This document shows positions 1 to 9,539 of a stretch of DNA of 64,000 nt, one piece after another. This stretch comes from Neostapfia colusana. Lineage: Eukaryota; Streptophyta; Magnoliopsida; Poales; Poaceae. The number at the start of each line of letters is the position of its first letter. The first letter of the stretch is position 1. The translations under genes were made by a program, and so were the position numbers. The stretch is taken from assembly GCA_030760725.1 (NCBI GenBank), contig JASWHV010000005.1, positions 92,386,622 to 92,450,621 of the forward strand, read 5' to 3'. Below the pieces are notes generated by a model. It saw only the letters and a list, made by a program, of their open reading frames with translations, was not told the DNA's origin and searched no databases.

Positions 1-237
1 TGGACCTCATTTGCTTCGCCAAATGTGGTCTCAATCATTTATGTCTCTGAAAAATGGAAAAAATGAATAGAGACATTTTCAGATTTTTACCCAAATTTGA
101 AAAACCCATATGTCCCTGTTGATAGCTCAACAAATGGTGAAACAAATTTTGTTAGAACCATGGAGAACTACCCTAATTTGATTTTCCACCGTTAGACATG
201 TCACACCTCCATATTTGGGGTCAAATTCACAGAAGCC
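1..237 (+). mobile_element. LTR interior fragment of element A2, left of the A1 insertion
   Basis: This AT-rich stretch reads in the same direction as, and closely matches, the LTR interior near 22700-22940 and 12000-12145, including the runs about 'catatgtccctgttgatagctc' and 'gttagaaccatgg'. It stops at AAGCC (233-237). The LTR text resumes at 9256 with a second AAGCC, so it is one LTR split by an insertion. The LTR start lies outside the window. No coding sequence is seen. Confidence 0.75.
233..237. repeat. Target-site duplication AAGCC, left copy (A1)
   Basis: AAGCC here is repeated at 9256-9260 immediately outside the insert. Five base pairs is the usual duplication size for Ty3/gypsy integrases. 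The uninterrupted target in sister LTRs near 12145 and 22940 reads through one copy. Confidence 0.7.
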
Positions 238-1198
238 TGCGACATTCCCATGTCTTTCTTCTGAGCTTCCATAATCTCCTCTCATATGGTAGGGACGAGA
301 GCAAGATTATGTAATGCCCCATGTGGAACCAAGTACAGACTCAGCTCCTCCTCTTCAGGTGGGGTGATGGATAGGTTGTTGACATGAGACTTGCGGCTTA
401 AGGCGTTGGCAACCACGTTTTCCTTTCCGGGATGGTAGTGAATCTCGATCTCATAGTCTTTGATCAGTTATAGCCATCTCCGTTGCCACATATTCAACTC
501 CTTTTGAGTGAATATATACTTTAGACTTTTGTGGTCGGTGTAGAGGTGCACTAAGTTTCCGAGTAAATAGTGCCTCCACATTTTCAAGGCTAACACCACA
601 GCAGCGAGCTCAAGATCATGAGTCGGGTAGTTTTGCTCGTGGTTACGAAGTTGACGTGAGCCATAGGCGACCAGTCTTCATTCTTGCATCAATACACATC
701 CAAGCCCGATACTGGACGCATCACAGTATACGTCGAAGGGCTTGGTGTATCCGGTTGAGCTAACACCGGGGCTGTTGTAAGATGCTTCACTAATCCTTGG
801 AAAGCTTCTTCACAAGCTAAGCTCCAAACATATTTGATCCCCTTCTTCAACAGTTCAGTCATCGGCTTAGCAAGCTTGGAGAAGTTCGGTATGAATCTCC
901 GATAATATCCTGCTAACCCGAGAAAACTCCTCACTTCGTGGACTGATGTGGGGGATTTCCATTTCAGCACTTGTTCGATTTTGCTTGGATCAACTGCAAT
1001 GCCTTCTGCAGAAATAATATGACCCAGAAATGGCACTTGGCTGATCCAAAACTCGCATTTGCTGAACTTGGCATAAAGCTTATGGTCTCGCAATCGTTGA
1101 AGCACGATATGCAAGTGTTTGGCATGTTCTTCTTCAGACTTGGAGTAGACCAAGATGTCGTCTATGAACACCAGCACAAACTTATCCAACTCCAGCAT
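238..1198 (-). pseudogene. A1 pol: RT C-terminal half, RNase H and linker (decayed)
   Basis: An open stretch (1198-689) encodes the second half of RT. It includes the FIDD catalytic motif (LVFIDDILVYSK), the FLGHIIS motif and the FLGLAGYYRRFI connection. A frameshift near 745 throws the RNase H out of frame. RNase H text continues to 238 in other frames (YTDHKSLKY-like and ADALSRK-like patterns). A TAA lies at 470-468, at a codon that is Glu in A2. The region ends at the insertion boundary, just after the segment that in A2 reads into the integrase zinc finger. Function in an intact element: cDNA synthesis and RNA-strand removal. Confidence 0.8.
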
Positions 1199-1947
1199 GA
1201 CACTGAGTTCATGAGATATATGAAGTGTGCCGGGGCGTTGGTGGGACCAAAGGACATGACGAGGTATTCATACAATCCGTATCTCGTCGAGAAGGCCGTC
1301 TTCGGAATATCCTCTGCTCGGATCTTGATTTGGTGATATCCGGAGCAAAGATCCATCTTTGAAAATACACTCGCACCAACAAGTTGATCGAAGATAATAT
1401 CGATGCGGGCTAGTGGATATTTATTCTTGATGGTGACAGCGTTGAGAGGTCGGTAGTCCACACACAACTTCAAGGTTTCATCCTTCTTCTTCACAAACAG
1501 TGCCGAGCATCCCCATGGCGAGGAACTCGGTCGAATGAAACCCTTCTTCATTAAATAGTTGAGCTGCTCTTTCAGTTCAGCCAGCTCATTCATAGCCATC
1601 TTGTACGGTGTCCGTGAGATCGGTGTCGTCCCAGGTACAAGTTCAATCTTGAACTCGACATCCCTTTCGGGTGGCATGCCTGGAAGATCATCCGGAAAGA
1701 CATCCGGGTATTCACGGACCACACGAATATCCTCAAGTTTTGTGGCTTCCGTGTTATATGTGGCTGGAGTTTCTTGAACCGAACGGTCAAGAATAAGAAC
1801 ATGTGGTTCATGAAGTGGAGAGTTTAAACGAACCACACGTGGAATGATGTCAAGAACAGCACCATGGCGATGTAGCCATGACATTCCTAAAATGACATCA
1901 AGTTTCTGACTCTCTAACATGATTAGAAGTCGGATATAGATTTCCAC
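1162..1947 (-). pseudogene. A1 pol: protease C-terminus and RT N-terminal half
   Basis: The reading frame carries the protease C-terminal motif ILGMSWL, then the linker (VREYPDVFPDDLPGMPP), then RT. RT signatures are LCVDYRPLNAVTIKNKYPL and the catalytic-Asp block FSKMDLCSGYHQIK, with Cys in place of the usual Arg. The frame breaks after the MNSV segment, and RT continues in the frame of 1198-689. Frameshifts separate it both from the upstream protease and from the downstream RT half. It is homologous to A2 at 17270-18000. Confidence 0.8.
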
Positions 1948-2218
1948 CCAATTGTAATGGTGCTCTATAGACCATCCTATCAGCTGTTATTTTCCCACCC
2001 GGAGAGCATATCAAGTATGAACTTTTTGTGGGAATTATAGGCATTTGATATATAATAACATAAGTGGGACTTATGAAATTATGGGTGGCACCGGAGTCAA
2101 AAAGTATGACTACGGGGTGATCTAAATAAGAGAACGTGCCCGCGAGGACGGGTTCGCCTTCCGGCACGTCTTCGATGGCTAAGTGGCGGACGTTGCCGGG
2201 TTTTGGTGCTGGTTTCAT
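1898..2218 (-). pseudogene. A1 retroviral-type aspartic protease fragment
   Basis: The fragment contains the active-site block LFDSGATHNFIS (DSG intact) and the flap-like SPGGKITADRM segment. In an intact element this protease cleaves the Gag-Pol polyprotein inside virus-like particles. The frame is lost at the 3' end (near 1925), where it should join ILGMSWL. Upstream, a TAG separates it from gag at about 2234. Confidence 0.8.
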
Positions 2219-2233
2219 GGGCTGGTTGCGGGG

Positions 2234-3381
2234 CTAATTAGCACGCTGATACGGTGCTGCACCCCTGCCCTGTCGCGTCTCGGGGCAGTCCCTCAAAATA
2301 TGCCCGATATGGCCACACGTGAAGCACTTGTAAGGTGTTGGGGTCCCGCCGATTTCAGGATGGAATCCCGGTGCACGCTGTTGAAATTGAGGCCCACGCG
2401 GGACCATCCTTTGCTGCTGCTGTTGCTGTGGTGGATACGTCGGTCGGAAGCCCGGTGCATTATATTGCCAACCGTGAAACTGAGGCGGTCGCGCCGGTGG
2501 CTGCCATCTCTGACCGGATGGTGAGTGATACACCACACGGTATTTTTGTGGCGTCCCACCACTGCTTCTCGTCAGCGCGCTGCATTTCCTCTTATCAGAA
2601 CCGCGCTCGCGCTGAGCATTCTCTTGTATGATCGCGGCATTAACTAGATTGTTGAAGGTGCCGCGATTACTTTGGGCAAGATGGACCTTCATCTTGGAAT
2701 TCAGGCCCTAGAAGAACGCGTTGCGCTTGTCGTCTTCCATTCCCACAAATCCTGGCACATACTACCACAGCCGGTTGAATGCCCTGGAGTACTCATGAGC
2801 ACTCCTCTCACCTTGTCGTAGCGCCAGGAACTCCTGGAGCTTCCTTTCCATAATACCAGGAGGTATGTGATAGGCATGGAACGCCTCCCGGAACTCCGTC
2901 CATGTGACAGCATGACCAGCCGGTAAGGAGGCGATGTTGTTCACCCACCATGTGCCAGCTTCCCCTTGAAGCTGTTGCGCTGCATACAGCGCCTTTTGGT
3001 GTTCGGTGCACTGAAGTAAACCGAACTTTGCTTCAAGAGTGCGGATAAAGCGGTCCGCCTCCAAAGGTTCTTCGTCCTCCGTGAAGATCGTGGATGGGTC
3101 GCCAGAAATTCTGAATAAGAACTTTGTTGGGGCTGGCGTTGCCCATTGTCTTGGCGTCCTCCTGGACGGGACGCATTCTGCTGAACTAGCATCCGTAGCA
3201 ACTCGGTTTGCTCGTCGCGCGAGCCGAGCACTGCGGCGAGAACCTCCTCAAGATTTCTTGGAAGTTCTGGCGGCGGAGGAGGTGGTTGCTGTTGCGTCGT
3301 GGTTTGCTCCGGAGGTGGAGGCTCATCACCACGAACCTGACTCGGACCTCCCTCCTCTTGTGTGGACCATGTATGCACCAT
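2234..3381 (-). pseudogene. A1 gag, broken by a frameshift and stops
   Basis: Three segments together read as Gag. The start (3381 downward) begins MVHTWSTQEEGG, followed by a Pro/Gln-rich tract. The retrotransposon Gag core runs from 3064 to 2762 (AAQQLQGEAGTWW, WTEFREAFHAYHIP, SRAFNRL). The C-terminal part (2692-2234) has a Gln/Pro-rich linker and one CCHC knuckle, CFTCGHIGHILRDC. Defects are a frameshift near 3085, a TAG near 2764 and a TAG at the end replacing a Gln codon of A2. Gag forms the particle shell and binds the genomic RNA. The shared N-terminus with A2 supports the start. Confidence 0.8.
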
Positions 3382-5328
3382 TCTGCATTCATACCATTCA
3401 AACGATCAGCACATGTTGGTTTATATCATCCAGTCTATACAATAGTAGTGCGAGAATGGAATAAATACTGCACATAATAATCACACATATGGATAAATTA
3501 TAAACTTTATACAACATATACATTCCTTGACCATGTCACACGATCGAGTTCCAAAGTATTGAACTTTATGGGTTAAAAGTTCATTTCAACCATCGTGGGT
3601 CGCCACAGGATGTTAAGTGTGTTAGCATGCGTAATTCCTCGCTATTGTACTGGAACCCAAACATGTGCCCGCTTGAAGTGATATGTCGAATGCATAACCT
3701 TTCGACTTCACTTGCTGTTTTACAACAGCCTCTGGATATCAAAAGGTGAAGCTAAATGTTTTGGTTGAAAAACTTCAACATGGTGTTCTGTCCAGTTTCT
3801 GGTCCAGCTGACCAGTCTGGATAATTCAACTGTTTTGACCACTTTGGAGGAAAAATCTGGAGTAGAGTTCAACAACAAAGGTGTAGCATACTCAAAAAGG
3901 AATCCAGATTGTATTTATTTGCCTCTATGGCCTTCCTAGTTTGTGAGTTATGACTTCTACAAGTTGACAGAATTTTCTCAGGAATTTTGACAGCACCTCC
4001 TTTGCAAGTTGCGGTCTTTTCGCAAAATTCCATCTATTTCTGCCCTCAATCTAGGAAAACACTTAACTAAAAAGTTGTAGCACATTTCTTGTACTTTCCA
4101 ACGATGTCCTGCTTGACCCTTAGAAATTTTTCTACAGAAAGTTGTTTTTGAAATACTGAAAATTCCAGAGAGCATTTTGGTCTGCCCTTTTTCTGGACAG
4201 GGTATATTCATCTGAGATTTTCATCCATTTGAAAGGAGATTTTGTTCTGGAGCTCTACAGAAAAGTTGTAGAGGACTTTAAAAACTTTCCACAATGGTAT
4301 CCCACACCTCCATTGGTTCAACCAATACTAAGTTATGCTCTGTTTAGTTTCAGCAACATCTCTGCCGAAAACAGGGGAAATTGTTCCTAAGTCTTTAGAA
4401 ATGAATCTACACTCCCAATCGACTTTTAGTTCAATATAGGGGTTTACTAACCCCTAAATGGAATCCTAAGCTTCATTTTAACTCTTTTATTTTAAAAATA
4501 TCCTTTTATGCAGTCCTGGTATTACGATTCCTCACCAAAGAAAAGTCCTAAGCCGGTATTCCGGCATATACGTGTCAAATGGTGGAACTATGGACGTCAC
4601 TCACAAACGGTTGCTAACGTCATGCACTAACGTGGTTAATGTACCTGCATAAAACCACACAATAATGGTGCACACAAAGGTTTATAACATTTCAGGCAGT
4701 TCCATATCATAGTAAAAACATACGGTCCGTATCATTGCCATACGGATCGTCCTTGAGTCAAGCCACGTCTCAAGGTACATGGTCGTGTTTTCACACCACA
4801 CGACGGGGAACCCGAGTAGAGCGCGAACGGGTCATCACGGTTGGGAATTTTATCGACCCAACGGATACCACCTACTGCCTTATGACCGTTGAGGCACGCC
4901 GATGGCGAGCGCCGCGTATGGCCCTTTGAACATTGAACGTTCAAGAGTTGCATACTATCGTGTTGCTTACAACACGATGGGGTATTCTCACTTTTGCCTA
5001 TAGCACGCTGGAGATCAGCATTTTCAAATGCTCTCAGAACCATAGAAGGTTTCAGAGACTCATATTAACTACCATGCGAAGCCACGGTATATCCTTCCAT
5101 ACAATTACTCGTATGGCGAGTTACTGCAATTGATTCGCCTGTGGTGGCATACCTTACCTCTTACCTGACATCGGAGCATCGTTACAGAATGTATAACACA
5201 TAAGTTAGCTTTTTCCACCATCATATCTAGTACTATCATAGACCTTATGTGGGCTTAATGACTAATCCTTACTCGATTACTTCTAAATTTTCAAAATAGG
5301 CTCTTTTCGAGCGTGCTATTCCCAATGC
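3382..5328 (-). other. A1 untranslated leader between primer-binding site and gag
   Basis: About 1.95 kb between the primer-binding site and gag, matching the A2 leader (13866-15816) in inverted orientation. It contains no known domain. One reading frame on the element strand (about 5043-4732) stays open for roughly 75 codons in both A1 and A2; see findings. The rest is AT-rich sequence without an obvious feature. Confidence 0.65.
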
Positions 5329-5341
5329 GGCTCTGATACCA
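5329..5341 (-). promoter_or_regulatory. A1 primer-binding site (initiator tRNA-Met type)
   Basis: The minus strand reads TGGTATCAGAGCC, the standard 3'-end complement of plant initiator tRNA-Met used by Ty3/gypsy elements. It sits four bases (GACG) after the LTR terminus CCCCACA, so it fixes the LTR end at 5346. Confidence 0.9.
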
Positions 5342-5602
5342 CGTCTGTGGGGACCACCATGTGGTTCACCCACTCCAGGATCGCAGAGGGTGGTGCCGTG
5401 CGATGCGGCACACAACAGCACACACGAAAGGATTAAAGAACAACATACAAACTTTTATTTGATATAAAATAGTGGAAGTCTCTTTACAAAACTTAATTAT
5501 ACAGCAGAAGTTATATACATAGCTACTCTCAAATCCTAACAAAGCAAATGTGCAGCTGTCCAGCCCGGGGACGCTACACACTAGCAGCATGGAACCGGAG
5601 AA

Positions 5603-5688
5603 TCACGGCGGCGTGCAGGGCTCCAGCTCGGCCGTGTACCCTGACGGGGGCATCGCCTCGTCCTCGGAACCTTCCTCATAACTCTCAC
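5603..5688 (-). other. Putative LTR-encoded terminal exon, A1 copy
   Basis: Follows an AG acceptor (5690-5689) preceded by TGTGTGC. Read from a phase-1 junction it gives an acidic peptide containing YEEGSEDEA and ending ELEPCTPP, then TGA at 5605-5603. The A2 (13514-13620) and C (57201-57113) copies keep the YEE...E pattern and a CTP near the end. The protein role is unknown. It is a prediction from comparison only. Confidence 0.4.
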
Positions 5689-6779
5689 CTGCACACAGCT
5701 CAAATATTGCAACTGTGAGCACGAAGGCTCAACAAGTCTTAACCATCAACCCTAGGCATGGAACTCTACATGCAAGTATGTGTAAGATAGAAAAAGGACT
5801 TTGCAATAAAGACACACCTACATGTTGATCCTTATTTTTAGTTTTATAGCAACAGTTTAATGAGCCTTAGGCAGCCCTCACATCGGAAGTCCACAATCAA
5901 ACAAGAAACGCTTTCCTCCGATGTGGTGATGCCCAAAGTGGAATATAAATTTAATTAGCTCGATAACTACAGCACACAAGGTTTCAAGACACTAATAGTT
6001 CAATACCTCATATTCAGTTGGCTTATTTCACTTCTTACTATGTCACAGTGCAGTGAACAAGCGGGTACTCAAATAACCGCGAGGGACGGTGATTGCAATC
6101 AAGACACACCCGGATAACACGTTGCATACACCCACTTTTAGAAGTGTGATTCCACACCCCTTCCTACTCTGTTGTATGCAACAACCATTCAAAGGCAACC
6201 CAAATACCGAACCGCTCCATCCGTAATGGGCAGGAGGTCCCCACGTGGAGCATGACTGTGCCCACCGGCAGATTTACACCTTGCTACCCTCAACCCACTC
6301 CTATTTACGGTTGGGTAAGCCTCGGCACCCAGGTTAACCAATTACATCGGTTTCCTGATTCCCATATGCCATTATGCATCTGGTACTGTTTGATACTTGT
6401 CCAGCAGGGCCGCACACGAACAGTCCTCAATCGACGCCAACAGGGCTACGTACGTGAGACCTCTGCTCACTGCATCCTATCCCCCCTGCTGGGTCTCATT
6501 TTCACAACTCGAGCCATTTTCTACCTCTTCTCATTCCGTGTGATAAGTACTATCTCGCTAGTAGCTTCCAACCACTCGACTTCTACTGAGATCCTAAACA
6601 TTAGCATGTCATTCTTTACTTGTCGAGTTTGTAAACTACCCAACCCTTTATAGGAGTTAAAAAGGCTATGCAAGTGGGGTTTCAATCACCCTAACTCTAA
6701 TGCATACATTTCAACCTAGACATATGTGATACAAATGAAAAGCTTTATAAAAGGTACTTAGGTGCAAACTGGGGCTTGC

Positions 6780-6857
6780 CTGGTTACGAGTCAGAGGAGA
6801 AGTTAGCTTCTGGTGGGAGGACGTCCAAGAGCTCCGGTGCGTCCTCAACTTCGGTCA
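6780..6857 (-). other. Putative LTR-encoded internal exon, A1 copy (with a stop)
   Basis: 78 bp between an AG acceptor (6859-6858) and a GCAAG donor (GC at 6779-6778). It has the VTEVED..PELLDVLPPE peptide pattern of the family. This copy has a TAA near the 3' end where the A2 copies have CAA, so the A1 version is broken. Confidence 0.4.
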
Positions 6858-8650
6858 CTATTATGAAATGTAACAAAATATATGTATAAGTATTAAGGAC
6901 TTATAAGAATTGAACTTCTATTCATAGCTACTGCTATTTATGTTCCTTAATTGGCTTTGGAATTTTTACATTGGATACTAGACTCTCTAAGGATGATCTG
7001 AGCAAAATTTGGAGAAATGTCATTGCACAATGTAGTCTCCAAAATTTCTACAAGTACAAGGCTTCTCTGAATTTTGAGCCCAAATCAGGAGTTTTGACAT
7101 AGATAAAAGTGTAAGATCTGATTTGGGTAAGTCTCCATGCTTCTAACAAAATTTGTTTCACCGTTTTTGGAGCTACCAACAGAGAGATATGAATTTTTGA
7201 AGTTGGATAGGAGTTCTGAAAAAGTTTCTGTTTAAATTTGAATTTCCAAATAAGGGCTGAACTTTGGAAGGCAATTTAGCCTAGTAAATTAATTCAATGA
7301 AGCCCAAATTTTTACTGGAGATCAGTAACCATGAAAAGGATTTTCTTCCCAAATTTGAGAATGTTTCATAAAGAATTGCTCCTGTAATAAATCTCTAAAG
7401 GATTTCTAAAAACAATTCTACAGAAATTCCTGGGCATTTTCATAGCAAGCAATTTATTTCTATGTGAAGTACTCTTCATGAGGATTCCAAAAAAATTGGT
7501 TTCACACTTTTTGGAGTTTTCTACACAAAGTTATGGGTCTCCAATGTTTGAACTGAATTAGGAAAATCTGGAAATGTTTAAATCCTGGCTGTGGGGCCCA
7601 TCCGTCAGCTCCCTCTTCTACCTCGCGTCAAACAGAGGAACCCGCGGCATTGCTCCGGCTAGGGTGACAGGAAAGGCCTTCCCGGCCGCCTCCCGGACCA
7701 AATCTTGCCGCTCCTCCGTTATTTACCCCGCTGAACATGCTGGTGATGTCGCCGGCGGCCAAAACTCACCGGAAGGTGGCGCGCACCGGTGACAGCAGGG
7801 TTTTGAACGCCGGCGAGGTCGGGAACCCTCATTCCTCCACCAAATGATCGGCTCTCGGGCTCTAGAGTACCAGTAGAGGATGCATAAGCTAGTAATGGCC
7901 TCTAACGCCGGTGAAACAACCGGCAAGTGGTGGCTCCACGGTGACCCCAGGTGCTTTTGCACCGGCGACTAAGAAAACAGCTAGAATATCCTCATTTCTT
8001 TACGTTTTCGCTTGTTTATTTGTCTAGGAGGTGCACTAGGCAGTATGGAAGTTGTGTGCAAGCTTGCTCGAGCTCTAGTGGATTGTGCAAGACGAATTTT
8101 TGGTTAGACCGAGCACTACCCGCCTGCACACAGTTTTGGGAAACAGCAAAATTCTTGCCACCAGTTCTAGCAACCGCTAAATGGCCTCCGGCTACACGAC
8201 TAGGACATGCAAAAGCACCTTTCGTGTACAGCAAGTTGGGGAAGAGGGTGGCCAGATGAGGCTGTCGATGGTGAGGTTCGGTGCACCCCGACACTTTGGC
8301 GCAAACCCGTGTTTTGTGAGCAGCTCTGCTCGGAAACCTTGGAGGAAATTCAAGGAGGAGCTAGAGCACGTCAAGGTGCTACTCTTTGCTGTGGATAGCT
8401 CGAGCAACCGAGCTCGGGAGGCTGTGGTTGATCGGGAGGAAACATGTGGCGGTGCTCTGCGTGAAGGAAGCAACTAAAGCGCGAGTAAGAGCTGAGGGAA
8501 AACAAAATAGCTTTGGTGCACTCCTTGCCGTGATCCAGCCGAGCAAATCCAGACAGCAGGAGGTGGCGTGGTGCTCTCCGTCAGGCGTGGGTTCAACCGG
8601 GAGCTTGCGGCCGCTCGGTGTTCGACCGAAGTCGGCAGAGACAGCAGCCC

Positions 8651-8657
8651 CTTTATG
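8651..8657 (-). promoter_or_regulatory. TATA-like element in the A1 LTR
   Basis: The minus strand reads CATAAAG in a GC-rich setting about 600 bp into the LTR, at the U3 to GC-rich leader transition. The position is like the TATA boxes in LTRs B and D. This is a motif-level call only. Confidence 0.35.
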
Positions 8658-9255
8658 AGCCTGACCCCTGGGTACCACTTCCTCCTTTTTAATCAAAATT
8701 TTCACTGATATTTCTCTCCCAGCTACTCAACATTTAAGGCTATACTTTCACACCAAGTAATGGTTTAAAAAGTTGAATCCAAACTGATTTGAATTCTGGT
8801 GTGAAGTTTGAGTTGTGTTTGGTCATTTGAATTTGAAATAGAATTTGAATATTTCTTTTTTGCCTTGCTCCAAAAACATAGCAAACCAAGTCCAAAGTTT
8901 CTGATTTTTGGCATGGCTGCTAATTCAAATGTGGAGAACACATTTGTGGAACCAAATTTGCAAATTGAGGAAATTGGAATTTGAAACTGAAATTCAAATT
9001 CAGATTAGAGGGCTTCTCCTTTTAATCCCATACAAATATTGAAACTCCTCCAAATGAGCTGAAATTTGGAAGGTTGAATATTTGGGATATGAAGATCCAA
9101 GTTATGCATTTAGATCTCCTTGTTTGGAAGTTTTGGGAAGTTTGGATCCTCACTTTGAACTTACACTGTTATAATTCAAAGTTTTAATTCCCCTCATTTT
9201 TCCTAAGTGGACATGAGCTGAATTTTTCTTGCTACCACTTTTTGGGGATTTTACA

Positions 9256-9260
9256 AAGCC
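9256..9260. repeat. Target-site duplication AAGCC, right copy (A1)
   Basis: This directly follows the LTR terminus 'ttaca' of A1 and matches 233-237. The host LTR sequence of A2 continues from here. Confidence 0.7.
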
Positions 9261-9461
9261 TTGGACTTGTGGAAATTTTGGAGACCACAACATTCAATGA
9301 AATTTCTCCAAATTTTGCTCAGATCATCTTTAGAGAGTCTAGTATCCACTGGAAAAATACCAAGTCAAATTAAGAATCCTAAACAGCAGTAGCTATTAAT
9401 AGGAGTTCATCTCTTATATAACACTAGCACTTATACATATATTTTGCGACATTTCATATAG

Positions 9462-9539
9462 TAAACAAAGTTGAGGACACACCGGAGCTTTTGGACATCC
9501 TCCCACCCGACGCTAACTTCTCTTTTGACTCACAACTAG
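9462..9539 (+). other. Putative LTR-encoded internal exon, outer A2 LTR
   Basis: AG acceptor at 9460-9461, 78 bp open in phase 1, GCAAG donor after 9539. The peptide keeps KVEDTPELLDILPP. It differs from the other A copies mainly at scattered bases. Confidence 0.4.

Larger units (their letters stand above)
238..9255 (-). mobile_element. Element A1: minus-strand Ty3/gypsy chromovirus with a single LTR, truncated in pol
   Basis: Reading on the minus strand, the order is 5' LTR (9255-5346), primer-binding site (5341-5329), leader, gag, protease, RT and RNase H. The element then ends abruptly at 238 inside the RNase H/integrase linker. The integrase core, chromodomain, polypurine tract and 3' LTR are missing. 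It is flanked by the 5-bp direct repeat AAGCC (233-237 and 9256-9260), and the insert begins TG and ends CA on the plus strand, as an integrated element does. It interrupts the LTR of A2. Many frameshifts and stops show that it is old and inactive. Confidence 0.8.
5346..9255 (-). mobile_element. A1 5' LTR, 3910 bp
   Basis: On the minus strand it starts TGTAAAATCCCC at 9255 and ends CCCCACA at 5346. The ends are fixed by the adjacent target duplication and the primer-binding site. It matches the A2 3' LTR (20408 onward). A TATA-like CATAAAG lies at 8657-8651, followed by a GC-rich segment, which puts most of the LTR downstream of transcription start. It carries a putative internal exon (6857-6780) and terminal exon (5688-5603). 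Confidence 0.85.
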
